This document shows positions 31,944 through 39,761 of a stretch of 63,804 bases of DNA, in pieces. The stretch is from Lachnospiraceae bacterium (GTDB lineage: Bacteria; Bacillota; Clostridia; Lachnospirales; Lachnospiraceae). A program made the translations under genes and the position numbers. The DNA is taken from NCBI GenBank assembly GCA_024699325.1, contig JAILPS010000005.1:1-63804 (forward strand), given 5' to 3'. Position 1 is the first letter of the stretch. Each line of letters opens with the position of its first letter. The notes beneath the pieces were generated by a model. The model saw nothing but the letters and a program-made list of their open reading frames with translations. It was not told the DNA's origin and did no database searches.

Positions 31944-33425
31944 ATGACAAATACAGATGACTTTGTAAGTGGAAAGGATATAGAGAACAACAAGGAAACC
32001 ACCACATTGACACGAAGAATAAGGCTGGTGCCTGTTTTAATGGATAAAAATAGTGAGGTTGAACCAGATGGTGCTGATGAAGAGCTGAAGAAGAAAATAG
32101 CTGACTATAAGTATAGTGTTTATAATCACCTGAAGAAAACATTAAAGAATCAGATCACAGTCCAGAACTTAATTATGACAAATCTATATTTGGAGGAATT
32201 ATATAAAACCCCAAAAGAAGACAGAGAAGAACTACGTCGACTGTACTCCCGTATGCCTGGGTCCAAAAAGGAAAGCGCATATAGTGAAATTCCACAAGAG
32301 TTTCTTTATGTTGAGCACGTAACGGGAGTTGAATATTGTGATATATATCATAAAGTGTATTTAGATTTCTGCAAAGCTTGTAGAGATGGATTACTCTATG
32401 GTAAAGTATCTCTGCCAAGTTATTCATTTAGTTCGCCAATAAATTATTCCTCCAAAAAATGTGGCTTGCGGCGAAATAACCCAAGAACAAATAATGGAAT
32501 ATATCATATGGATTCTTGTGACGAGGAGTTTTTTGAACATTTGGTCAAAGAGAAGAACCCGAAATTATTCTTGAGTCTTCCAGCTGGGATGAACTTTAAA
32601 TTATCTTTAGGGTCGCTTAAGAAATCTAACTCTCTCCGAAAAGAATTCATCAAGATTTTCAATGGTGTATACAAGATTTGTGGAAGCTCTATTGAAATAG
32701 ATAAAAGTAACAAGGTGTTTCTAAATTTAACAATCAAAATCCCAAGAGAAAAGTATGAACTTAATTCTGATAATGTTGTCGGAGTTGATCTTGGAGTTGC
32801 TAATCCTGCGGTTTGTGTGATGAATAATAGTGAACATTCGCTTTTTTTGGGGGATAAGGAAGATATGTTCAACCTTTCCAAAAAGTACCAGGAAGAAAAA
32901 AGAAGGGTTCAAAAAGGTCTTGCGTTTACAAATGGGGGGCATGGAAGAACAAAAAAACTACAAAAACTGGAGCGGCTCAAAGAACATGAAAAGAACTTTA
33001 GGGGGACTATGAATCACAAATTAAGCAAAAAAATAGTGGATTTTGCTGTTGACAACAAAGCAAAGTACATCAACCTCGAGAAAATAGATTCTAGAGGCTT
33101 TAGAGAAAGAGAGGACTTTGTTTTGCTTCGTAATTGGGGGTATTATGATCTGACTCAGAAGATAGTCTATAAAACTAAACAGAAAGGTATCCAAGTTCGT
33201 TTCGTAGAGCCCGCTTATACCTCGCAAACCTGCTCGTGTTGTGGGCAGCGCGCTGCCGATAATGAAGCATCCTGGAGAGTTAATCAGTCTGATTTCATTT
33301 GTAGGAATTCAGATTGCGAAAAGTATCTTAAGGTTGTTAATGCTGACTATAACGCGGCCAAGAATATTGCAACATGCACAAAGTTTTGTGACGATCAGGA
33401 TGATGAAATAAACAAATCAATATAA
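31944..33425 (+). CDS. cas12f: Cas12f-family (type V-F) compact CRISPR nuclease
   Basis: The start is ATG 31944 (MTNTDDFVSGKD) behind GGGAGGTG; the ATG at 31902 has no site. The 493-aa product has the N-terminal recognition part with GKVSLPSYSFSSPIN, then a split RuvC domain. RuvC-I is VVGVDLGVANPAV (Asp about 282) and RuvC-II is YINLEKIDSRGF (Glu about 379). A four-Cys zinc site follows (430, 433, 453, 458), then RuvC-III NADYNAAKNIA (Asp about 468). GGHGRTKKLQKLERL and LRNWGYYDLTQKI closely resemble remembered Cas12f1 sequences (AsCas12f, Un1Cas12f). All catalytic residues are present. A weak promoter with TATAAT (31864-31869) precedes it. A CRISPR array follows directly, which excludes a plain TnpB. 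Confidence 0.93.
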   Translation: MTNTDDFVSGKDIENNKETTTLTRRIRLVPVLMDKNSEVEPDGADEELKKKIADYKYSVYNHLKKTLKNQITVQNLIMTNLYLEELYKTPKEDREELRRLYSRMPGSKKESAYSEIPQEFLYVEHVTGVEYCDIYHKVYLDFCKACRDGLLYGKVSLPSYSFSSPINYSSKKCGLRRNNPRTNNGIYHMDSCDEEFFEHLVKEKNPKLFLSLPAGMNFKLSLGSLKKSNSLRKEFIKIFNGVYKICGSSIEIDKSNKVFLNLTIKIPREKYELNSDNVVGVDLGVANPAVCVMNNSEHSLFLGDKEDMFNLSKKYQEEKRRVQKGLAFTNGGHGRTKKLQKLERLKEHEKNFRGTMNHKLSKKIVDFAVDNKAKYINLEKIDSRGFREREDFVLLRNWGYYDLTQKIVYKTKQKGIQVRFVEPAYTSQTCSCCGQRAADNEASWRVNQSDFICRNSDCEKYLKVVNADYNAAKNIATCTKFCDDQDDEINKSI

Positions 33426-33432
33426 TTATAAA

Positions 33433-33528
33433 ATTATTTGGTTATTGTTCTGTGAATTATCGGGCGATTTAGCTCCCGAAGTGTGAGGCTTTAGCACTCA
33501 CAAAAACCTTTGTTAACGTGAATTTGGG
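33433..33528 (+). ncRNA. Predicted tracrRNA between cas12f and the array
   Basis: A TATAAT (33421-33426) sits on the cas12f stop codon and would start RNA near 33433. Two stem-loops follow: TCGGG/CCCGA (33460-33479) and TGTGAG/CTCACA (33482-33502). The second loop holds TTTAGCAC (33490-33497), complementary to the repeat's 3' end (GTGCTAAA). Further on, AACGTGAA (33515-33522) can pair with the repeat's TTTACGTT with one G-U. The two anti-repeats lie in antiparallel order to the repeat, and the looped first one matches the Cas12f tracrRNA architecture. The 3' end is not defined, and RNA could run on into the array. Confidence 0.65.
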
Positions 33529-33828
33529 GCTTGAGACCTTTACGTTTATGCAAGGGTGCTAAACTATAGGCTTTATGTTATGCGAAGGTGATAAGCTTGA
33601 GACCTTTACGTTTATGCAAGGGTGCTAAACTCAGCATATTTTAAAAGCACTTTAAGGTCTGCTTGAGACCTTTACGTTTTTGCAAGGGTGCTAAACCGAG
33701 AAGTCGATTATCTTGATTACTGGCGTGCTTGAGACCTTTACGTTTTTGCAAGGGTGCTATACCCGAGAACGTCTATCCAACGTTCTTCATTTGATTGAGA
33801 CCTTTACGCTTTGACGGTGATGCTAAAC
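33529..33828 (+). CRISPR. CRISPR array, five 36-nt repeats and four 30-nt spacers
   Basis: Repeats begin at 33529, 33595, 33661, 33727 and 33793, an exact 66-nt period. The consensus starts GCTTGAGACCTTTACGTTT and ends GCAAGGGTGCTAAAC. Repeats 1 and 2 are identical; repeat 3 has one change; repeat 4 ends GCTATAC; repeat 5 is clearly degenerate (starts GATTGAG, centre CTTTGACGGTGA). Decay at the far end places the leader on the cas12f side and the array in the same orientation. Spacers are at 33565, 33631, 33697 and 33763. No cas1, cas2 or cas4 is seen in the window. Confidence 0.95.
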
Positions 33829-33873
33829 TGAATGCAATTCAACCTATAAAGGTTGTTTATGTGACTATTAGGG

Positions 33874-33939
33874 TATTTGAGATTCTAATGCTATACTAGA
33901 GTAGGTGCTGTTTTTGGCTTATAATGTTAGGTGCTATAC
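33874..33939 (+). repeat. Decayed CRISPR repeat remnants
   Basis: Past the last repeat, TATTTGAGATT followed by ATGCTATAC (ending 33896) and a lone GGTGCTATAC (33930-33939) resemble the two ends of the repeat with the centre lost. They suggest the array was once longer. Confidence 0.4.
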
Positions 33940-33984
33940 ATTCTATAAGATTTTAGACATTTAAATTGCACATGTTTTACAAAA

Positions 33985-34016
33985 AAAACGTAGTAGCTTC
34001 TGTCTGCTACGTTTTT
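33985..34016 (+). terminator. Terminator of the CRISPR transcript
   Basis: AAAAAACGTAGTAG pairs with CTGCTACGTTTTTT (14 bp, one G-T) around a 4-nt loop region; the T-run ends the array transcript. Confidence 0.8.
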
Positions 34017-34078
34017 TGGGCTGTTTCAAGTATTTCTAAATATGAAATTTTGTAAATAAATTCGAAAACAAGTATTTT

Positions 34079-34113
34079 ATTCCCAACATTTTGACCTTAC
34101 CACATGCTAAGAT
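34079..34113 (+). promoter_or_regulatory. ATTCCCAA-N21-TAAGAT promoter, site 4 (DUF898)
   Basis: ATTCCCAA (34079-34086), 21 nt beginning CATTTTGA, then TAAGAT (34108-34113) preceded by TGC. The leader has a CACCA-GCC-TGGTG hairpin before the ribosome site. It closely matches site 2 upstream of the gene at 29237. Confidence 0.6.
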
Positions 34114-34179
34114 ACATTTAAACAGTACACCACCAGCCTGGTGGCGCCTGTTAATCTAAACACATGAGGAGGTTCTAAA

Positions 34180-34797
34180 ATGGAGAAGTCATATTTTGAT
34201 GGAGGTTTGTTACAGTTAGTTGGCTATAAGATTCTTGGGTTTCTGGTTACGGTATGTACCCTGGGGATCTGCCTGCCGTGGGCGTGCACGATGGTTTACA
34301 ACTGGGAGGCTAAGCACACGGTTATCAACGGGGAGCGGCTGAGGTTTGACGGCAGCGCGATCGGGCTGTTTGGGCAGTGGATTAAGTGGCTGTTGTTGAC
34401 GATTATCACGTTTGGTATTTATGGACTGTGGGTTGGCATTAAGCTGAAGAAGTGGAGATACCAGCATACGCACACTTCCTACGGTAATCTGAAGTCAGAC
34501 TTTGACGGTGGGCTGCTGCAGTTGGTTGGATACAAGATTTTGGGCTTTCTGGTGACTGTGTGTACGCTTGGAATCTGCCTGCCTTGGGCATTTACGATGA
34601 TATACAACTGGGAGTACAAGCATGTTACTATTGACTACAACAGGCTGTATTTCGACGGCAGTGCGATTGGGCTGTTTGGGCAGTGGATTAAGTGGTTTTT
34701 GCTGACCATTATCACATTTGGCATCTACGGACTGTGGGTTGGTATTAAGCTTAAGAAGTGGCAGATCAGCCATGTGAACTTTGTGTTGAGGATGTAG
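34180..34797 (+). CDS. DUF898-like membrane protein with internal duplication
   Basis: The 205-aa protein is two near-identical units of about 100 residues (from DGGLLQLVGYKILGF at 6 and again at about 108). Each has two membrane helices (FLVTVCTLGICLPWA and WLLLTIITFGIYGLWVGI) joined by a short soluble loop with the motif FDGSAIGLFGQWIKW. This resembles the DUF898 pattern of repeated helix pairs. AGGAGG precedes the ATG. The near-identity of the halves implies a recent duplication. Role unknown. Confidence 0.7.
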   Translation: MEKSYFDGGLLQLVGYKILGFLVTVCTLGICLPWACTMVYNWEAKHTVINGERLRFDGSAIGLFGQWIKWLLLTIITFGIYGLWVGIKLKKWRYQHTHTSYGNLKSDFDGGLLQLVGYKILGFLVTVCTLGICLPWAFTMIYNWEYKHVTIDYNRLYFDGSAIGLFGQWIKWFLLTIITFGIYGLWVGIKLKKWQISHVNFVLRM

Positions 34798-34927
34798 TTT
34801 GAGAGTTTCATAGGAGTGGGATAGGGTTACCATACATTGACATTATGTTCGAACAGAAGTATAATTCCCGTGGCCAGATTTCAAGAGAAATCTATGGCAA
34901 GTATATTTATATAAAGGGGTGTACCTA

Positions 34928-36529
34928 ATGAAAAAATACAAGAAGTTACTTACGCTGACATCAGCTGTTATGTGTCTGGCGCTTGCCGGATGCGGTGGCG
35001 ATGACGGCGGTTCTGCCACTGAAGCTGACAACAGTGGTAAGAAGGATTCTGCTGTGACTACTGAGGCGAAGGATAACGATTCTTCAGAGACGAAGCAGAG
35101 CGGCGGCGATGAGACGGAGATTGCTGAGACTACCGAGGCGCCGACTGAGGCAGCTGCAGTAGAGGCGGTTAATGCGCTGAGCCTGGAGGAGATTAAGGCG
35201 CAGATTGTGGTTGATGATAAGATTTCTCCGGTGCTGACTGAAGTTGGAACATTTGAATTGCCGAAGGATGATTACGATTACTTAAATTTATCCTTCTACG
35301 ATGATTTGATGTATATTACGACACGTACTGATCATGGGCTCTATTATGTTGATTATAATGGCAATCGCCTGTTTGACTGTGAAACCACATTTATGAAAAA
35401 GATGGAGTATAGCAATTATTTTACTTACAGTGTGGCTGATGGAGAATTTGGATATGTTGGACTTCTGGATCCTGAGCTGAATGTGGTTTTATCAACCGAT
35501 GAGGGTATTAACCATATAGAGGAGTGCGATGATGGTCGTTTTATAGAGTGTTATTACTATGATCACAAGACTGAGGATAAAACTGAGGCTGTATATGATT
35601 CGTATGATGGTGCATATGTGGGCACCAGGAAGATATATGATATGCAGGAGAGGAAGTTTTTGGACTTCACAGAGACTAATCGCTCGTACAGATATAAACC
35701 TATTGGAGATATTATAATTAGCTTCGAAAAATATGATACAGACAATACTTATGTGTGCTACAGGCTGGATGGGTCATCATTTGAAGTAAATAGATATGAT
35801 AGGTTTGTGACGAATGATTTAATTGCCTGCAACAGAGATGGTGTTACAACTGTTTATGACCATGATATGAATGTGGTGTTTACAACGTCCTATGACGTTG
35901 AAGGTTTTGGAAACACGTCGGAGTTTTGCCTGATCAGGGATGGCTACAGCGGTCCTTATGGAGTTATTCATCGAAGCGGAACGGTGATTATAGAGCCTAA
36001 ATACGATGAGATAATTTATCTTGAAAATGGTTTATTTAGCTTCAAGAATTCAGAAACCTATACGTATGGTGTTGTCAATATGGACGGCGTGGAACTGTTA
36101 GATGATATCTATAAGTGGATTACATGTTTTAATTTCCCTGGATACTATTGCGTAAGGGATGCTGATGATAACAGGTTCATATACAATGAGGATTTTGAGC
36201 TCGTTAACCAGCACACCAATTTCATGATAGATGAGTGGACATTTACTTACTATCTGCCATATTATATGTATGCGCATTATTATTCTAGTGAAGAAGATAT
36301 GGGGCATTTCTTCTGTCTTAAGGATGAGGATTTTACGATTACAGCCAATAGTACCACGAGTTTTGGCGCTAATATTCTTTACGATGGCATGGGAAGAAGA
36401 CTTGTTAACCTGGTCACAGGTGATGTCTTAGCTGAAGGATTTGATCAGGCTCTTGCGTCTTACGGATATGTTTATATCGTAAAGGATCATATTGTGACAA
36501 CTTACAAGGTTAGTCTGGAAGCCTTCTGA
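34928..36529 (+). CDS. Lipoprotein with WG-repeat-like body
   Basis: The start is ATG 34928 (MKKYKKLLTLTSAVM) behind AAAGGGG. The signal peptide ends in a lipobox LALAGCGG (Cys about residue 23). A low-complexity Asp/Ser/Thr/Glu linker follows (about 25-85). The body of about 445 residues has repeated beta motifs such as FGYVGLLDPELNVVL, GPYGVIHRSGTVIIEPKYD and YGVVNMDGVELL, as in WG-repeat (KWG) proteins. It should be attached to the outer face of the membrane; function unknown. Confidence 0.75.
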   Translation: MKKYKKLLTLTSAVMCLALAGCGGDDGGSATEADNSGKKDSAVTTEAKDNDSSETKQSGGDETEIAETTEAPTEAAAVEAVNALSLEEIKAQIVVDDKISPVLTEVGTFELPKDDYDYLNLSFYDDLMYITTRTDHGLYYVDYNGNRLFDCETTFMKKMEYSNYFTYSVADGEFGYVGLLDPELNVVLSTDEGINHIEECDDGRFIECYYYDHKTEDKTEAVYDSYDGAYVGTRKIYDMQERKFLDFTETNRSYRYKPIGDIIISFEKYDTDNTYVCYRLDGSSFEVNRYDRFVTNDLIACNRDGVTTVYDHDMNVVFTTSYDVEGFGNTSEFCLIRDGYSGPYGVIHRSGTVIIEPKYDEIIYLENGLFSFKNSETYTYGVVNMDGVELLDDIYKWITCFNFPGYYCVRDADDNRFIYNEDFELVNQHTNFMIDEWTFTYYLPYYMYAHYYSSEEDMGHFFCLKDEDFTITANSTTSFGANILYDGMGRRLVNLVTGDVLAEGFDQALASYGYVYIVKDHIVTTYKVSLEAF

Positions 36530-36551
36530 GAATAATATAGTTTAATACTAA

Positions 36552-36574
36552 ACGGGCCTTCGGGCCCGTTTTTG
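36552..36574 (+). terminator. Terminator after the lipoprotein
   Basis: ACGGGCC-TTCG-GGCCCGT with a UUCG-type loop, then T5. Confidence 0.9.
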
Positions 36575-36656
36575 TTTGGCAATAATTGTAAAATAGTGTG
36601 TAGAAAATCTGGGATATGTGATAAGATGAAACTAATTAATTCGTGCGGAGGTTCTT

Positions 36657-37613
36657 ATGGAATACAGACTGATTGACGGAGTGGACAAGCCTGTTTCGAG
36701 GCTGGTTTTTGGTAGTGCATCGGGGCCGTTTAGCGAGGGGCGCGATATGTGTGAGCTGTTGGATGCGGCTCTTGAGGCGGGCATCAACACCATAGACACG
36801 GCGAGGGTTTACGGCATGTCCGAGAAGTCCATCGGCATGTGGCTTGGGCGCAGGGATGTGCGTGACCGCGTGGTTATCATATCCAAATGTGCGCACCACG
36901 ACGGTGCTAGGAAGAGAGTCAGCAGGAAGGATATTCTGGAGGACTATGCGGTTTCGACAGACCTCCTAGGGACTGACTATATAGACATATACATGCTTCA
37001 CAGGGATGATCCGGAGGTGCCGGTGGCGGTCTCTGTGGAGGTGTTTAACGAGCTTCATGAGCAGGGCAGGATAGGGGCATTTGGCGCGTCCAACTGGACT
37101 CATGAGAGGATATGTGAGGCGAACGATTACGCGATCAGCCATGGGCTTATTCCGTTTACGGTGTCGAGCCCTAACTTCAGTTTAGCGCACCAGAAGGAGG
37201 ATCCGTTTGGCGGTGGTTGCGTGACCATCACGGGGCCTGAGAATGCTGCCGCCAGAGCGTGGTATGAGCAGAGCCAGATGCCTGTTATCGCCTATTCATC
37301 TCTTGGCCGCGGCCTCCTCACAGGAAGGCTGGGGAGCGGCGATATGGCCATAGCCGACAGCGTTCTTGACGAATACGCCGTTAGGGGTTTCGTCTGCGAG
37401 GAGAACTTCCTGCGCCTTAAGAGGTGCGAGGAACTTGCCGCCAAGCACGGTTGCAGCGTGCCGCAGATTGCCATGGCGTGGCTCTACCGTCAGAAGGTCA
37501 ACACATTTGCGGTGGCAACCATGTCATCGCCTAAGCGCATCCGCGAGAACATCGAGGCGCTCTCGGTTAAGCTTAGCGATGAGGAGGAGAGATATTTGAA
37601 TCTGGAGCAATAA
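36657..37613 (+). CDS. Aldo/keto reductase
   Basis: The 318-aa TIM-barrel enzyme has the family tetrad: Asp and Tyr in INTIDTARVYGMSE, Lys in VIISKCA, and His in IYMLHRDDPE. The C-terminal NADPH-binding elements follow (VIAYSSLGRGLL and SSPKRIRENIEAL). GGAGG precedes the ATG. It probably reduces sugar or ketone aldehydes; the substrate is not readable. It stands alone before the RloA/RloB-type pair. Confidence 0.88.
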   Translation: MEYRLIDGVDKPVSRLVFGSASGPFSEGRDMCELLDAALEAGINTIDTARVYGMSEKSIGMWLGRRDVRDRVVIISKCAHHDGARKRVSRKDILEDYAVSTDLLGTDYIDIYMLHRDDPEVPVAVSVEVFNELHEQGRIGAFGASNWTHERICEANDYAISHGLIPFTVSSPNFSLAHQKEDPFGGGCVTITGPENAAARAWYEQSQMPVIAYSSLGRGLLTGRLGSGDMAIADSVLDEYAVRGFVCEENFLRLKRCEELAAKHGCSVPQIAMAWLYRQKVNTFAVATMSSPKRIRENIEALSVKLSDEEERYLNLEQ

Positions 37614-37677
37614 TAATGCAAATTGATATTATTATGGCAAATTATGGCGAAATATGGCAAAAATACGAAAAATAATG

Positions 37678-37705
37678 TTGAAATCTGATGATTTTGATTT
37701 ATAAT
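37678..37705 (+). promoter_or_regulatory. Promoter of the RloA/RloB-type pair
   Basis: TTGAAA (37678-37683), 16 nt, then TATAAT (37700-37705). Leader of about 40 nt to the ATG at 37751. Confidence 0.65.
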
Positions 37706-37750
37706 GGGAATATATAGTAATTGTGTAATTAGTCTTTGGAAGGAGATAGT

Positions 37751-38989
37751 ATGCTGTTACAATTCTCAGTTAAGAATTATAAATCATTTAAAGAGAAGAC
37801 GGTTTTATCGTTAGAGGCTTCATCTGACAAGGAACATTTGGATAACCTGACCATACAGGGTAAGGATAGAATCCTTAAAAGTGTAGCTATATTTGGCGCA
37901 AATGCTTCTGGAAAGAGTAATATTTTTGGAGCGTTGTCTGCTGCGATACTAGTGGTCAGGAATTCGAATGTCAGGCAGCTTGGCGAACCGCTAAGTCTTA
38001 TAGTTCCATTTGCCTTTGACAAAAACGCTGTGGACACTCCTTCGGAGTTTGAGTTTGTGTTTGTTGCTGATAATAAGAAATATGTCTATGGTTTTTCTGC
38101 AACCAGACTGAAGGTTATTACGGAATATCTCTATGTCTATAATTCGAATAAGCCTACGACAGTGTTTGAGAGAGATGAGGATGGCCTGGAGGATGAGCAG
38201 GGAATTCGCGGAGAAGAAAAATACAGGTTTACTGTTCCGTCTATTCGAACGAAGCTAAAACCGCTGGTTGAGAGAAATACAGAGAATAAACTGTTTATTG
38301 CAACTGCAACTAGCTGGAACTGCGAAGAGACTAAGATACCTATGATGTGGTTTATGAAATCTATAAACACATATTCTCCTAAGGAGTATATGGATCTTCT
38401 TATGCCTGTCACAGGTCCTATGTTTGAGAATGACGCAGATATGTCGCTTAGAAGGTTTGTCAACGGAATACTCCGTGAGGCGGATATCAACATTTCAGAC
38501 TATTTTTTTGAAAGCAAGGATAAATCCTACAAGATTACAACTGTGCACAGAGTCGTGAATGATAGCGGTGTGGAAGAGTATCTGCTGGATATGCAAAGTG
38601 AATCTTTGGGAACTAAAAATATTTTTTTCCTGAGTCCTATAATTAAACGTGCTTTTGAGACTGGCGAGACGGTTTGTGTTGATGAATTTGACACAAGCCT
38701 TCATCCTATGCTCGTAGTCTATCTTGTTGGCTTGTTCCACAACCCGGAAGTGAACAAAAACAATGCTCAGCTTATAATTTCATCACACACAGTTGCGCTG
38801 TTGGATTTGAAATCCATGCGCAGAGATCAGATTTATTTTGTTGAAAAAGAACAGGAAACAGGCGTCAGCGAACTATATTCCCTTGACGAATATTCTCCAC
38901 GATTGCGGGAGGATATTCAGAAGGCATATCTATTAGGCAGATATGGGGCAGTGCCTATGATTAACGAGGGAGGAGAATTATGTCGATGA
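37751..38989 (+). CDS. AAA15-family ATPase, RloA/AbiLi-like
   Basis: The start is ATG 37751 (MLLQFSVKNYKSF) after GGAAGGAG. The 412-aa protein has an SMC/RecF-like N-terminus (FSVKNYKSFKEKTVLSL) and Walker A GANASGKS (49-56). Walker B is VCVDEFDTSLHP and the switch motif is ISSHTVALLD. This is the AAA15 group, whose members are phage-defence ATPases such as RloA and AbiLi. Its stop overlaps the RloB-like gene by 10 nt, giving the standard two-gene system. A type I restriction role, seen for some rlo genes, is not supported here as no hsd genes are present. Confidence 0.87.
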   Translation: MLLQFSVKNYKSFKEKTVLSLEASSDKEHLDNLTIQGKDRILKSVAIFGANASGKSNIFGALSAAILVVRNSNVRQLGEPLSLIVPFAFDKNAVDTPSEFEFVFVADNKKYVYGFSATRLKVITEYLYVYNSNKPTTVFERDEDGLEDEQGIRGEEKYRFTVPSIRTKLKPLVERNTENKLFIATATSWNCEETKIPMMWFMKSINTYSPKEYMDLLMPVTGPMFENDADMSLRRFVNGILREADINISDYFFESKDKSYKITTVHRVVNDSGVEEYLLDMQSESLGTKNIFFLSPIIKRAFETGETVCVDEFDTSLHPMLVVYLVGLFHNPEVNKNNAQLIISSHTVALLDLKSMRRDQIYFVEKEQETGVSELYSLDEYSPRLREDIQKAYLLGRYGAVPMINEGGELCR

Positions 38990-39648
38990 GAAAGCCTGGA
39001 TATTCACCTAAGGAACGTGGTAAAGGTAACAAAAAAAGAAAAGCATTTGTATTAATTAATGCCGAAGGAAAGAATAAAACTGAGACTAATTATCTTAAAA
39101 AATTTGCTAACAGAAATGTGCGCATACATTTTGCGTCTGGACAATCAACAGACCCTGTCAATATGGTAAATGAATTAGTCGGACTAATGAACGAAACAGA
39201 TTTTGATAGTAAACTTGGGGACAGAGCGTTTTGCTTGATAGACGCTGATGTTATACCTTCTAAAAACATTAAAATCAAAGAGGCAGATATCAGGGCTAAG
39301 AATAAAAATATAGAGTTGATTGTTTCATCGCCGTGTTTTGAGGACTGGTTTTTGTGTCATTTTTGTTTCACAACAAGACAGTTTAATTCTAATGCTGAGT
39401 TGATATGTGAACTTCAAAAAAGAATACCAGACTACAGCAAAAACAGAAGTGATATTTATGATATATTACTTCCTATGCTGGATAATGCTATTCAAAATGC
39501 TAAGCTACAGGAAAACTATTTGGTTGAAAATGGAGTGCATAGACACACAGTTGATTTTTCGCCATGTACAGAGGCGTACAGAGTTATCGAAGGTATAAGC
39601 AAAATAGAAACACAGAATCAATGTGCAAATAGGCTTATATTGCCATAG
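38980..39648 (+). CDS. RloB-like Toprim-type protein, AbiLii-like
   Basis: The 222-aa protein starts inside the ATPase gene. It matches the RloB family: a basic start (MRKPGYSPKERGKGNKKRK), VLINAEGKNKTETNYLKKF (acidic Toprim-like Glu), CLIDADV (the DxD), and SSPCFEDWFLCHF (the conserved C-F-E-x-W). RloB proteins probably act as nucleases with the ATPase partner. Together they form a candidate abortive-infection system. Confidence 0.85.
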   Translation: MSMRKPGYSPKERGKGNKKRKAFVLINAEGKNKTETNYLKKFANRNVRIHFASGQSTDPVNMVNELVGLMNETDFDSKLGDRAFCLIDADVIPSKNIKIKEADIRAKNKNIELIVSSPCFEDWFLCHFCFTTRQFNSNAELICELQKRIPDYSKNRSDIYDILLPMLDNAIQNAKLQENYLVENGVHRHTVDFSPCTEAYRVIEGISKIETQNQCANRLILP

Positions 39649-39761
39649 TCCATCGTAAAAAAACAAACCAAACTGATAAAATATTAGGTTTTCTGCCAAG
39701 AAACCCTATGATAAAATAGAGTGGCGATATTATGCTTAAACTGGGGGCGTGGGCATATATG

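Noticed and set aside
31944-33425. IS200/605-type TnpB transposon gene
   Set aside because: The RuvC and zinc motifs are shared with TnpB. But the protein is longer than typical TnpB, matches remembered Cas12f1 segments, and is followed by an ordered CRISPR array. No TnpA gene or transposon ends are seen.
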